Both the position numbers and the translations under genes were made by a program. The notes under the pieces were generated by a model that was not told the origin of the DNA, did not search any database, and saw only the letters and a program-made list of their open reading frames with translations. From Rhizobium sp. BK650 (GTDB lineage Bacteria > Pseudomonadota > Alphaproteobacteria > Rhizobiales > Rhizobiaceae), in the NCBI RefSeq assembly GCF_014195325.1, contig NZ_JACIBK010000009.1, forward strand, positions 148,615-212,614: 64,000 nucleotides of DNA. Direction: 5' to 3'. Positions 16,801-23,866 of the stretch are shown one piece after another (the stretch's first letter is position 1; each line of letters begins with the position of its first letter).

Positions 16801-17406
16801 ATGGAGGGCCCTGGCGGCTATCAGCTCTTCGGCCGCACCATACAGGTATGGAATACCTGGCGGCAGACGCCTGTATTCAAGAACAAACCCTGGCTGCTCG
16901 ATTTCTTCGATCAGATCCGCTTCTTCCCGGTCAGCCACCAGGAACTGGCGGAGGCCCGCAGAGCCTTCCCGTACGGTGGCTATCCCGTCCGCATCGAGGA
17001 GACGGAATTTTCCTACGCGGCCTACGAGCAGGAATTGCTGGCAAATGCGGCCTCGATCGCGACCTTCAAGGCGCGGCAGCAGTCTGCTTTCGACGCCGAG
17101 CGCCAGCGCTGGAAGGAGGCAGGGCTCGACAGCTTTGTCACCGACGAGGGCACCGGCGAAAGCCCTGACGGAGATATTCCCGAGGGCTGCTTCGGCGTTG
17201 CCAGTGCCGTGCCTGGCAATATCTGGAAGCTGCTGGTCGAGCCGGGCGCACCGGTTGCGGCGGGCGACACACTTGCGATCATCGAATCCATGAAAATGGA
17301 AATCAACGTTACCGCACATGCGCCAGGCCGCGTCCGCGACTTGCGCGCCGGCCCCGGACGAAACGTCAAAGCGGGCGATATCATTGTTGTTCTGGAGGAA
17401 TGCTGA
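13870..17406 (+). CDS. guanidine/urea carboxylase (biotin-dependent)
   Basis: This 1178-residue biotin enzyme has biotin carboxylase at the N terminus (about 1-450; GYGFLSEN, STAGGGGIGM, FLEVNTRLQVEHPVTE), then AHS2/AHS1 carboxyltransferase halves (about 470-1000; RLGLWHVGVPPSGPMDERSF, later GGAYMCIYGMEGPGGYQLF). A C-terminal biotinyl domain has the ESMKME lysine near residue 1142. ATP and bicarbonate are used to carboxylate the substrate. With a guanidine-I riboswitch and two DUF1989 genes in the same operon the substrate is most likely guanidine rather than urea. I start at ATG 13870; a TTG two codons earlier overlaps the upstream stop. Confidence 0.93.
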   Translation: MFKKVLIANRGEIAVRVIKTLRRMGIASVAVYSDADRFAKPAMMADEAFRLGPAPASESYLNIDAVIAACKATGAEAVHPGYGFLSENIGFAERLAAEGIAFIGPRPEHLSAFGLKHTARELAKASGVPLLPGTNLLASADEALAAAESIGYPVMLKSTAGGGGIGMQLCADPKSLTASFESVQRTARASFGDARVYIERFVAEARHVEVQIFGDGKGKVIALGERDCSLQRRNQKVVEETPAPGLSAATRTRLHKAAVDLGSAVSYESAGTVEFIYDPMREEFYFLEVNTRLQVEHPVTETVFGIDLVEWMIRQAASEDVLSDAETLQPKGAAIEVRVYAEMPHADFRPSAGLLTEVAFPEDARIDGWIETGTEVTPFYDPMLAKVIVSAEDRPAAIEKLKTALAATAISGIETNLDYLRAIAGSELLASGKVATTALRDFSFVPDVIEVIAPGAQSSIQELPGRLGLWHVGVPPSGPMDERSFRHANRLVGNDDMVAALELTVSGPVLKFHTDTVVALAGARMAMSVDGEKLPHDEAATIRAGQILSIGSIDGPGQRSYLAVAGGFAAPVVLGSRATFGLGQFGGNATGTLKTGHVLHLARHAAAEPRNPAVEPAELTREWEVGVLYGPHGAPDFFQDGDIETLFSTSYEVHFNSARTGVRLIGPAPKWARSDGGEAGLHPSNLHDNAYAIGAIDFTGDMPIVLGPDGPSLGGFVCPAVIARDEQWKMGQFKPGDLIRFHPVARPDDPIAGPVVHRVKEETGSPVIGKSEGGPVSVVYRRQGDDNLLVEYGPMSLDIALRLRVHLLMQAVSQARLPGIIDLTPGIRSLQIHYDGTSLTRKRLLGLLAEIEISLPAAQDVKVPSRIVHLPLSWNDPDAQLAMRKYQELVRPNAPWCPDNIEFIRRINGLANEQAVRDIVFDASYLVLGLGDVYLGAPVATPVDPRHRLVTTKYNPARTWTPENAVGIGGAYMCIYGMEGPGGYQLFGRTIQVWNTWRQTPVFKNKPWLLDFFDQIRFFPVSHQELAEARRAFPYGGYPVRIEETEFSYAAYEQELLANAASIATFKARQQSAFDAERQRWKEAGLDSFVTDEGTGESPDGDIPEGCFGVASAVPGNIWKLLVEPGAPVAAGDTLAIIESMKMEINVTAHAPGRVRDLRAGPGRNVKAGDIIVVLEEC

Positions 17407-17409
17407 CCC

Positions 17410-19221
17410 ATGCTGCCGACCATTCTCGATCTGACCAGCCTTCGCGCAGCCTATGAGGCAGGCAAAAGCCCCCTCGATATCATCGAGATCGTCATCGCTC
17501 GGCGCGCCGCCTCGACGGATCCCGCCATCTTTATCACGCCAATGCCCGACGACGTGATGCGGGCCGAAGCGCGAGCTCTGATGGACCGGGCGCCTGAGCC
17601 GAACAGTCTGCCGCTTTGGGGCATTCCTTTCGCGGTCAAGGACAATATCGACGTGGCGGGCCTGCCGACGACAGCTGCCTGTCCTGCCTTCGCCTATCAG
17701 CCAGACAAGGACGCAATGGTCGTCGCGAGGCTGCGGGCTGCCGGCGCCATCGTCATCGGCAAGACCAATCTCGACCAGTTTGCAACCGGTCTCAACGGCA
17801 CACGCTCGCCCTACGGAGCGCCGCGCTCGGTCTTCGACGAGAACTATGTGTCGGGCGGCTCGAGCTCCGGCTCGGCGGTTGCCGTCGCCTCGGGCCTGGC
17901 AAGCTTCGCGCTCGGCACCGATACGGCCGGCTCCGGACGCGTACCGGCCGCCTTCAACAACCTCGTCGGCATCAAGCCGACACCGGGGCTGGTGCCGAAT
18001 GTCGGGGTCGTGCCAGCCTGCCGCAGCGTCGATGTCGTCACCGTCTTTGCCCCAACGGTCGGCGACGGCGTCGCGATCCGCAAGGTGATGGAGGGCTACG
18101 ATGCCGCCGATCCGTTTTCGCGCAAGGCCGTTCCAGCCAGTCTGCCCGCCTCCGGCCTGCGGATTGGCGTGCTCGCCGGAGCCGAGCGGGAATTCTTCGG
18201 CAACAGGCAGGTCGAAGCTCTCTACGACGCCGCGATCGAAAGAGCGCGCGCGCTCGGCGCCACGATCGTTCCTTTCGATTATGCTCCGTTCCGGCAGGCG
18301 GCCGAATTGCTGTACAACGGCCCCTGGGTCGCCGAACGGCTGGCGGCAGTGAAGGATTTTCTCGCCACGAATGCCGGCGACTTCGACCCCACAGTCCGCA
18401 CCATTATCGAGGGCGCGAAAACCTATGACGCCGTCGCCGCTTTCGAAGGCAGATATAGGCTCGAAGCGCTGCGCCAACAGACCGCAAAGGAATGGGAGAA
18501 AGCTGATATCCTGATGCTGCCGACCTCGCCGACCACCTACACGGTCGAGGAGATGATGGCCGATCCGATCGTTAAAAACGGCCATTTCGGCCGCTACACC
18601 AATTTCGTCAATTTGCTCGATTGCGCGGCCATCGCCGTTCCAGCCGGCTTCGACACTAGTGGCCACCTCCCGGCCGGCGTGACGCTGATCGGCCCCGCGT
18701 TTACCGATGACGCCCTCGCCCCCTTCGCCGATGCTATGCATCGGACCTTGAACGCGGGGATGGGAAAGGACCGCCTGGCCACAATACCGGAAGCAAGCCG
18801 CATCGTGCCGGCCGATGACGGCCTCGTGCCGATCGTCGTCGTTGGGGCGCATCTCACCGGCATGCCTCTCAACCACGAATTGACCAAGCCGGGCGGCAGG
18901 CGCATCAAATCCTGCCGTACCGCACCGGATTACCGGCTCTTCGTTCTGCCAAATACCATCCCACCAAAGCCAGGTCTGGTTCGCGAACCCGGCTTTGACG
19001 GCAAGGGCCTCGAAGTCGAAGTGTGGAAAGTCACTCCGGAAGCTTTCGGACGCTTTGTACAGAACATTCCTGCCCCGCTCGGAATCGGCAAAATAACGCT
19101 CGATGACGGCTCTCAAATTTCCGGTTTTCTCTGCGAGACCTATGCCATCGAAGGTGCGCGCGAAATCACCGAGTTGGGTAGTTGGCGCGCTTACATCGCG
19201 GATCAAAGGATCCAGAAATGA
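17410..19221 (+). CDS. atzF: allophanate hydrolase
   Basis: This 603-residue amidase-signature enzyme hydrolyses allophanate to ammonia and CO2. The Ser-cisSer-Lys triad is visible: Lys77 (FAVKDNI), Ser151 (SGGSSSGSAV) and Ser175 (DTAGSGR). The spacing is identical to the AtzF triad as I recall it (Lys91/Ser165/Ser189). A separate C-terminal domain (about 470-603; LVPIVVVGAHLTGMPLNHEL) is characteristic of allophanate hydrolases. It is the last gene of the guanidine operon. It can also complete the biuret route encoded by the module at 23867-30423, which has no allophanate hydrolase of its own. Confidence 0.95.
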   Translation: MLPTILDLTSLRAAYEAGKSPLDIIEIVIARRAASTDPAIFITPMPDDVMRAEARALMDRAPEPNSLPLWGIPFAVKDNIDVAGLPTTAACPAFAYQPDKDAMVVARLRAAGAIVIGKTNLDQFATGLNGTRSPYGAPRSVFDENYVSGGSSSGSAVAVASGLASFALGTDTAGSGRVPAAFNNLVGIKPTPGLVPNVGVVPACRSVDVVTVFAPTVGDGVAIRKVMEGYDAADPFSRKAVPASLPASGLRIGVLAGAEREFFGNRQVEALYDAAIERARALGATIVPFDYAPFRQAAELLYNGPWVAERLAAVKDFLATNAGDFDPTVRTIIEGAKTYDAVAAFEGRYRLEALRQQTAKEWEKADILMLPTSPTTYTVEEMMADPIVKNGHFGRYTNFVNLLDCAAIAVPAGFDTSGHLPAGVTLIGPAFTDDALAPFADAMHRTLNAGMGKDRLATIPEASRIVPADDGLVPIVVVGAHLTGMPLNHELTKPGGRRIKSCRTAPDYRLFVLPNTIPPKPGLVREPGFDGKGLEVEVWKVTPEAFGRFVQNIPAPLGIGKITLDDGSQISGFLCETYAIEGAREITELGSWRAYIADQRIQK

Positions 19222-19530
19222 AATGAGCGCGAGGCATCATCTCAAAAGAATCCTCCAGGCGATATTCGCGAGCCTTGAAGCACGAAGCAACTCCCGACGA
19301 CTCAGTCGCACGAGACGGTAATCGATCTTAGATCTATCCTTTCGTCGCCTGCTGGGGGTGCGGAAGGTTTCCGGTTTGATTGCGCTGCACAATAAGGTGC
19401 TCCCACGCACGCAATCGCAGCACCTTTCGCTTAAAATATCAGCCGATCTTGCAAATGAACAATAATTAGGCAGAGGCGAGAACTCCGAATTTCCCATTCT
19501 TTTCAGTGGTTACTGCGACCAGGCCGAAAC
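19222..19530. other. intergenic region with interleaved inverted repeats
   Basis: No gene is supported here. Two inverted repeats interleave: GATTGCG (19378-19384) with CGCAATC (19410-19416), and AAGGTGCT (19394-19401) with AGCACCTT (19419-19426). Only one can form at a time unless a pseudoknot forms. The second could end the guanidine operon transcript, although the downstream T tract is poor. The segment also holds TGCAC-N5-GGTGC (19386-19400), a loose match to an NtrC site with one base less spacing than usual. It lies about 150 bases upstream of the next sigma-54 promoter. Confidence 0.4.
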
Positions 19531-19546
19531 TGGCACGCTGATTGCA
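19530..19546 (+). promoter_or_regulatory. sigma-54 (RpoN) promoter of the NrtABC-type operon
   Basis: CTGGCACGCTGATTGCA fits the RpoN consensus at every specified position except the R after CACG. GG at 19532-19533 and GC at 19544-19545 are ten bases apart. The predicted start near 19557 gives a leader of about 158 bases before the first ATG, containing the structured antitermination candidate described next. Confidence 0.85.
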
Positions 19547-19557
19547 GATCCCAAAGA

Positions 19558-19680
19558 TGCATCGCTCAACGAAGACCGATGCAGATAGGCGCGGCATAAG
19601 CGCTTACATCAGACATCGACGTCGCAAGGATTGCCATCCGGGACTCCCATCCCGCGGGCGCATTCCGGCGGCGTTTTTTT
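19558..19680 (+). promoter_or_regulatory. candidate ANTAR (NasT-type) antitermination leader with terminator
   Basis: The leader opens with a hairpin: TGCATCG (19558-19564) pairs with CGATGCA (19577-19583), and an inner TC/GA pair closes the hexaloop AACGAA (19568-19573). A second small hairpin, GAC (19612-19614) with GTC (19621-19623), closes the hexaloop ATCGAC. Both loops have A at position 1 and G at position 4, the ANTAR recognition rule. The second hairpin overlaps the 5' arm (CGTCGC, 19620-19625) of a terminator whose 3' arm GCGGCG (19668-19673) runs into seven Ts. The two structures are therefore mutually exclusive. An extra hairpin (19586-19606) lies between them. The regulator is inferred; no nasT gene is in the window. 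Confidence 0.55.
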
Positions 19681-19714
19681 ATGTCCAGATTCAGCCAGCA
19701 GAGGGAACCTGCGC

Positions 19715-21013
19715 ATGACGAAGAATTCGACACCCGGCTTCACTCGCCGCAGCATGCTCAAGACGACTGCGACTGCCGCCCTCGTCGGCGCCGTCAAGAC
19801 TGCCTTTCCGTCCGGCGCCTTTGCCGCCGGGCCGGGCCCTGAGGTGAAGGGGATCAAGCTGGGCTTCATCGCGCTCACGGATTCTGCGCCGCTGATTATC
19901 GCCAAGGAGAAAGGTCTTTTCGACAAATACGGCCTGCCGGAAACCGATGTCGCCAAACAGGCGTCCTGGGGTGCGACCCGTGACAATCTCGTGCTGGGTG
20001 GCGCCGCGAATGGCATCGACGGCGCCCATATCCTCTCGCCGCTCCCCTATCTCATGCACACTGGCAAGGTGACGCAGAACAACAAGCCGGTTCCAATGGC
20101 GATCCTCGCCCGCCTCAATCTCGACAGCCAGGGCATTTCCGTCGCCAAGGAATATGCCGAAACCGGCGTGCAGCTCGACGCCTCGAAGCTGAAGGCGGCC
20201 TTCGAGAAAAAGAAGGCTGAAGGCAAGGAGATCAAGGCCGCCATGACCTTCCCGGGCGGCACCCACGACCTCTGGATCCGCTACTGGCTCGCCGCTGGCG
20301 GCATCGACCCGAACAAGGAAGTTTCGACCATCGTCGTGCCACCACCGCAGATGGTGGCCAATATGAAGGTCGGCAACATGGACGTTTTCTGTGTGGGCGA
20401 GCCGTGGAACGAGCAGCTCGTCAACCAGGGCATCGGTTTCACCGCAGCCACCACCGGCGAACTTTGGAAGGGCCATCCTGAAAAGGCGCTGGGGCTTCGC
20501 GCCGTGTGGATCGAAAAGAACCCCAATGCCACCAAGGCCCTGCTGATGGCCGTCATGGAAGCTCAGCAGTGGTGCGACAGCATGGATAACAAGGCGGAGA
20601 TGGCCGACATTCTCGGCAAGCGTCAATGGTTCAACGTGCCGACGAAGGACGTTCTCGGCCGCCTCAAGGGCGACATCAACTACGGCAACGGCCGCGAGGT
20701 CAAGGCGACTGACCTCTATATGAAGTTCTGGAAGAACGGCACCTCCTATCCGTTCAAGAGCCACGATAGCTGGTTCATCACGGAAAACATCCGCTGGGGA
20801 AATCTGCCGGCGACGACGGATGTGAAGACATTGGTCAACCAGGTGAACCGCGAAGACATCTGGCGCGAGGCCGCCAAGGATCTCGGCGTCGCTGCCGCCG
20901 ACATTCCTGCATCGTCGTCTCGCGGCAAGGAAACCTTCTTCGACGGCAAGGTCTTCGATCCTGAAAATCCTTCGGCCTATCTCGACAGCCTCTCGATCAA
21001 GGCCGTTTCCTGA
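19715..21013 (+). CDS. ABC transporter solute-binding protein, NrtA/CmpA family
   Basis: The 432-residue protein starts with a twin-arginine signal (FTRRSMLKTTATAALVG), followed by the NrtA-type fold (GFIALTDSAPLIIAKEKGLFDKYGL; ASWGATRDNLVLG; FCVGEPWNEQLVNQGIGF). I chose the ATG at 19715 because AGAGGGA sits about eight bases upstream, past the leader terminator. The family binds nitrate, nitrite, cyanate or bicarbonate. With a sigma-54 promoter and an ANTAR-like leader, nitrate or another inorganic nitrogen source is most likely, but no nitrate reductase is nearby. It is the first gene of a three-gene importer operon. Confidence 0.9.
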   Translation: MTKNSTPGFTRRSMLKTTATAALVGAVKTAFPSGAFAAGPGPEVKGIKLGFIALTDSAPLIIAKEKGLFDKYGLPETDVAKQASWGATRDNLVLGGAANGIDGAHILSPLPYLMHTGKVTQNNKPVPMAILARLNLDSQGISVAKEYAETGVQLDASKLKAAFEKKKAEGKEIKAAMTFPGGTHDLWIRYWLAAGGIDPNKEVSTIVVPPPQMVANMKVGNMDVFCVGEPWNEQLVNQGIGFTAATTGELWKGHPEKALGLRAVWIEKNPNATKALLMAVMEAQQWCDSMDNKAEMADILGKRQWFNVPTKDVLGRLKGDINYGNGREVKATDLYMKFWKNGTSYPFKSHDSWFITENIRWGNLPATTDVKTLVNQVNREDIWREAAKDLGVAAADIPASSSRGKETFFDGKVFDPENPSAYLDSLSIKAVS

Positions 21014-21069
21014 CCCGCCTTCCGGCGCGCAACCCGCGCGCCGGCCCTTTCTCACGTGAGGAGCGAGCG

Positions 21070-21963
21070 ATGTCCGCCCTGGCAAATAAACAAAATTCCT
21101 CCACGACCGTCTCCGTCAAGCGGGCAGTAAAGGTTCTGCCGTTTTCCGGAGGGCATAGTCCGAGGATCGACTTTCGCCGCGCGGGCCTGACCGCATTTCG
21201 CAATCTCGTTCCGCCAACGGTCGTACTGGCACTTCTCCTGCTGGTCTGGCAGGTTCTGTGCTCTTCGGCCGACGCGTCTTTGCCCTCGCCGCATCAGGTG
21301 TGGCAGGACAGCTATGACCTGATCGCCTATCCCTTCTTCAATTACGGCTCCCAGGATATTGGGCTCGGCTGGCGCGTGCTCGTTTCGCTGCAACGTGTCG
21401 CTTATGGCTTCGGGCTTGCCGGGGTGGCCGGCGTCATCATCGGCGCGATCATCGGACAGTCGGTCTGGGCAATGCGCGGCCTCGACCCGATCTTCCAGGT
21501 GCTGCGCACCGTTCCGCCGCTCGCCTGGTTGCCGCTGTCGCTTGCAGCCTTTCAGGATTCCAGCCCGTCGGCAATCTTCGTCATCTTCATCACCTCGATC
21601 TGGCCGGTCATCATCAACACCGCCGTCGGCGTGCGCAACATACCGCAGGACTACCGCAACGTCGCCGAGGTGCTGCGCCTCAATCAGTTCGAATTCTTCT
21701 TCAAGATCATGCTGCCTTCGGCAGCACCCTACGTCTTCACTGGCCTCAGGATCGGCGTCGGCCTCTCCTGGCTCGCGATCGTCGCAGCCGAAATGCTGAC
21801 CGGCGGCGTCGGCATCGGCTTCTTCATCTGGGACGCATGGAATTCGTCGCGCCTCCCGGACATCATCGTGGCGCTGGCCTATATCGGCGTTGTCGGCTTT
21901 GCCCTCGACAAGCTGGTGGCAGCGCTCGGCAAAATCGTCACCCACGGCGCCATGGCCAATTGA
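21070..21963 (+). CDS. ABC transporter permease, NrtB family
   Basis: This 297-residue membrane protein has a cytoplasmic N-terminal tail of about 50 residues and roughly six transmembrane segments. An EAA-type loop (DYRNVAEVLRLNQFEFFFKI, about 195-214) and the NrtB-like end GGVGIGFFIWDAWNSSRLPD are present. GAGGAGCG precedes the ATG. It lies between the NrtA-type binding protein and the ATPase and forms the importer channel. Confidence 0.92.
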   Translation: MSALANKQNSSTTVSVKRAVKVLPFSGGHSPRIDFRRAGLTAFRNLVPPTVVLALLLLVWQVLCSSADASLPSPHQVWQDSYDLIAYPFFNYGSQDIGLGWRVLVSLQRVAYGFGLAGVAGVIIGAIIGQSVWAMRGLDPIFQVLRTVPPLAWLPLSLAAFQDSSPSAIFVIFITSIWPVIINTAVGVRNIPQDYRNVAEVLRLNQFEFFFKIMLPSAAPYVFTGLRIGVGLSWLAIVAAEMLTGGVGIGFFIWDAWNSSRLPDIIVALAYIGVVGFALDKLVAALGKIVTHGAMAN

Positions 21964-21975
21964 GGGGCGCGACCT

Positions 21976-22773
21976 ATGAACGCCTATCTGAAGCTCGATC
22001 GCATCGACAAGCATTTCGACCGTAGCGGTGTGCGCGCCGAGATCCTGAAGGACATCAATCTAACGATTTCCGAAGGCGAGTTCGTCTCGATCATCGGCCA
22101 TTCAGGCTGCGGCAAGTCCACCTTGCTCAATCTCATCGCCGGTCTGACCCCAGTTTCCGCAGGCGCCGTGCTCCTTGAAAACCGGGAGGTCAACGAACCG
22201 GGTCCGGAACGCGCCGTCGTCTTCCAGAACCACTCGCTCCTACCCTGGCTGACGGTCTATGAGAACGTCAATCTCGCCGTCTCCAAGGTCTTCAATAAAA
22301 CGAAGAGCAAGGCCGAGCGGCACGACTGGGTCATGACCAATCTCGACCTCGTGCAGATGGCACATGCCAAAGACAAACGGCCTTCGGAAATATCGGGCGG
22401 CATGAAGCAGCGCGTCGGCATTGCCCGCGCGCTATCAATGGAGCCGAAGATCCTGCTGCTCGACGAACCGTTCGGCGCCCTCGACGCTCTGACGCGCGCC
22501 CATCTCCAGGACGCGGTGATGGAGATCCATAGCCGGCTCGGCAACACGATGGTGATGATCACCCATGATGTCGATGAAGCAGTGCTGCTGTCCGACCGCA
22601 TCGTGATGATGACCAACGGCCCGGCGGCCCGCATCGGCGAAGTGCTCGATGTAGCGATTCCTCGCCCCCGCAACCGCATCGGACTCACCTCCGACCGGAC
22701 ATATCTCAAATGCCGTGAGGCCGTGCTGAAGTTTCTCTATGAACGCCATCGCTTCATCGAGGCTGCCGAGTAG
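21976..22773 (+). CDS. ABC transporter ATPase, NrtC/NrtD family
   Basis: The 265-residue ATPase has Walker A GHSGCGKST, Q-loop FQNHSLLPW, signature ISGGMKQR, Walker B ILLLDEPFGALDAL and switch MITHDVDEA. The His in place of Pro in the P-loop and the VVFQNHSLLPWLTVYENV block are NrtD-like. It has no NrtA-like C-terminal extension, so it matches the short NrtD form. It is the last gene of the operon and converges on the GntR gene 64 bases away. Confidence 0.93.
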   Translation: MNAYLKLDRIDKHFDRSGVRAEILKDINLTISEGEFVSIIGHSGCGKSTLLNLIAGLTPVSAGAVLLENREVNEPGPERAVVFQNHSLLPWLTVYENVNLAVSKVFNKTKSKAERHDWVMTNLDLVQMAHAKDKRPSEISGGMKQRVGIARALSMEPKILLLDEPFGALDALTRAHLQDAVMEIHSRLGNTMVMITHDVDEAVLLSDRIVMMTNGPAARIGEVLDVAIPRPRNRIGLTSDRTYLKCREAVLKFLYERHRFIEAAE

Positions 22774-22837
22774 GCCGCACAGCCACGCTTGCTGGCTCCT
22801 GTGGCCTGTCCTTCCGGCGGATCTCAGGTGGCTGATT

Positions 22838-23545
22838 TCAGGCGTTGCGCGCGCCCGGCTCCATGCCGGTTGCAAACACCGCACTGGCATCGCTGACCAT
22901 CTCCACATGGGAATAGGCCGCCTGCGCAGCGGCAGCGCCATCAGCGCGCATGATCGCGCTCACGATCCGGCCGTGCTCCTCATAGGATTTTGCCAGGCGT
23001 CCAGGCAGACGGAATTGTGCGCGCCGAAAGGGCGCTAACCGCGCCCGCGTCTGCGTCACCATCTCAGAAATATGATCGTTATGCGCGCCGCGATAAAGGC
23101 GGGTATGGAATTCGGTGTTGTGCGCCGCATATTCCTCTTGCGCGCCGGCATGCACGAGCCTCATCGACGCCTTGTGCTCCAGTTCAAGCGTGCGCCGCTC
23201 GTCGACTGTCATGCGCTCGGCCGATAGCCTGGCGCAGATCGCTTCGAGTTCCGCCATCGCTTCGAACATCGAATGCAGATAAGTTTCGGTGACGTTGGTA
23301 ACGACCGCGCTGCGGTTCGGCTCACGATCGATAAGCCCCATCGCCCCGAGTTCGCGAAGGGCCTCACGCACCGGTGTGCGCGACACTTCAAAACGGGCCG
23401 CCAACGAGACTTCGTCGAGCTTCTCTCCCGGCAGCATCTGGCCGGTCACGATCATGTCGGCAATCGCCCGCACCATCTGCTCGACGGTCGTCCCTGCCCT
23501 GATGATCTCTCTGCGCCTGATTTGCTTCAAGGGGTGATTCTGCAT
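22838..23545 (-). CDS. GntR-family (FCD) regulator of the biuret/BMP transporter module
   Basis: This protein of about 235 residues has a winged helix (TVEQMVRAIADMIVTGQMLPGEKLDEVSLAARFEVSRTPVREAL) and an FCD effector domain (NTEFHTRLYRGAHND; the late ...AYSHVEMV end). The open frame extends to an ATG at 23599. I prefer the ATG at 23545 because AAAGA lies just upstream and the extra residues would be encoded across a probable operator (TTGCATACAC at 23554-23563). It is divergent from the BMP-type transporter/biuret hydrolase operon and is its likely local regulator. The effector is unknown. Confidence 0.88.
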   Translation of the reverse strand: MQNHPLKQIRRREIIRAGTTVEQMVRAIADMIVTGQMLPGEKLDEVSLAARFEVSRTPVREALRELGAMGLIDREPNRSAVVTNVTETYLHSMFEAMAELEAICARLSAERMTVDERRTLELEHKASMRLVHAGAQEEYAAHNTEFHTRLYRGAHNDHISEMVTQTRARLAPFRRAQFRLPGRLAKSYEEHGRIVSAIMRADGAAAAQAAYSHVEMVSDASAVFATGMEPGARNA

Positions 23546-23553
23546 CGTTGTCT

Positions 23554-23563
23554 TTGCATACAC
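23554..23563. promoter_or_regulatory. candidate GntR operator, copy 1
   Basis: TTGCATACAC lies just upstream of the preferred start of the GntR gene. An identical 10-mer occurs at 23806-23815 across the divergent promoter. It differs from the palindrome TTGTATACAA, common for FCD-type GntR proteins, at two bases, so an autoregulatory site is plausible. Confidence 0.45.
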
Positions 23564-23793
23564 ATGCCCGCTCAAGCGAGCAAAGTCAAATTTCACCATA
23601 TATTATTGATTTACAACACGAAAATCTATTCCATTGTAAGGCTGTATTGCAAAACCCGCTCGTTGATACAAATATATGACGGTTTTATAGGCTATGGATA
23701 AATTTTAATCTGATTTTGAGCTGAAATTGCATGCACATTTCGATTTTCTATTAGTTGTCAAAAATTTTCTCTTTATTATCAAGTAATTAAAAT

Positions 23794-23815
23794 CTGGCAC
23801 GGGCATTGCATACAC
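23794..23815 (+). promoter_or_regulatory. sigma-54 promoter of the biuret module, overlapped by GntR operator copy 2
   Basis: CTGGCACGGGCATTGCA (23794-23810) matches the RpoN consensus at every specified position, with GG 23796-23797 and GC 23808-23809 spaced by ten. The second TTGCATACAC (23806-23815) overlaps the -12 element. A bound GntR protein would therefore block sigma-54 polymerase. The start site is predicted near 23821, with the ribosome site AAGGGGAG at 23852. Confidence 0.88.
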
Positions 23816-23866
23816 TTTCCCGTAACCAATTTGAAACGGCAAAATCGCCGCAAGGGGAGCATTCCG

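Noticed and set aside
16477..19206. A 909-codon open frame antisense to the carboxylase end and allophanate hydrolase
   Set aside because: It mirrors the codon bias of the sense genes, has no family motifs and low-complexity charged sequence, and both sense genes are certain. Similar long antisense frames at 19691-21085, 33063-34640, 34831-36411, 40689-42170 and 58769-60271 were rejected for the same reason.
19386..19400. NtrC binding site TGCAC-N5-GGTGC
   Set aside because: The spacing is one base short of the usual site, and it overlaps strong inverted repeats that explain it otherwise; noted only as a possibility.
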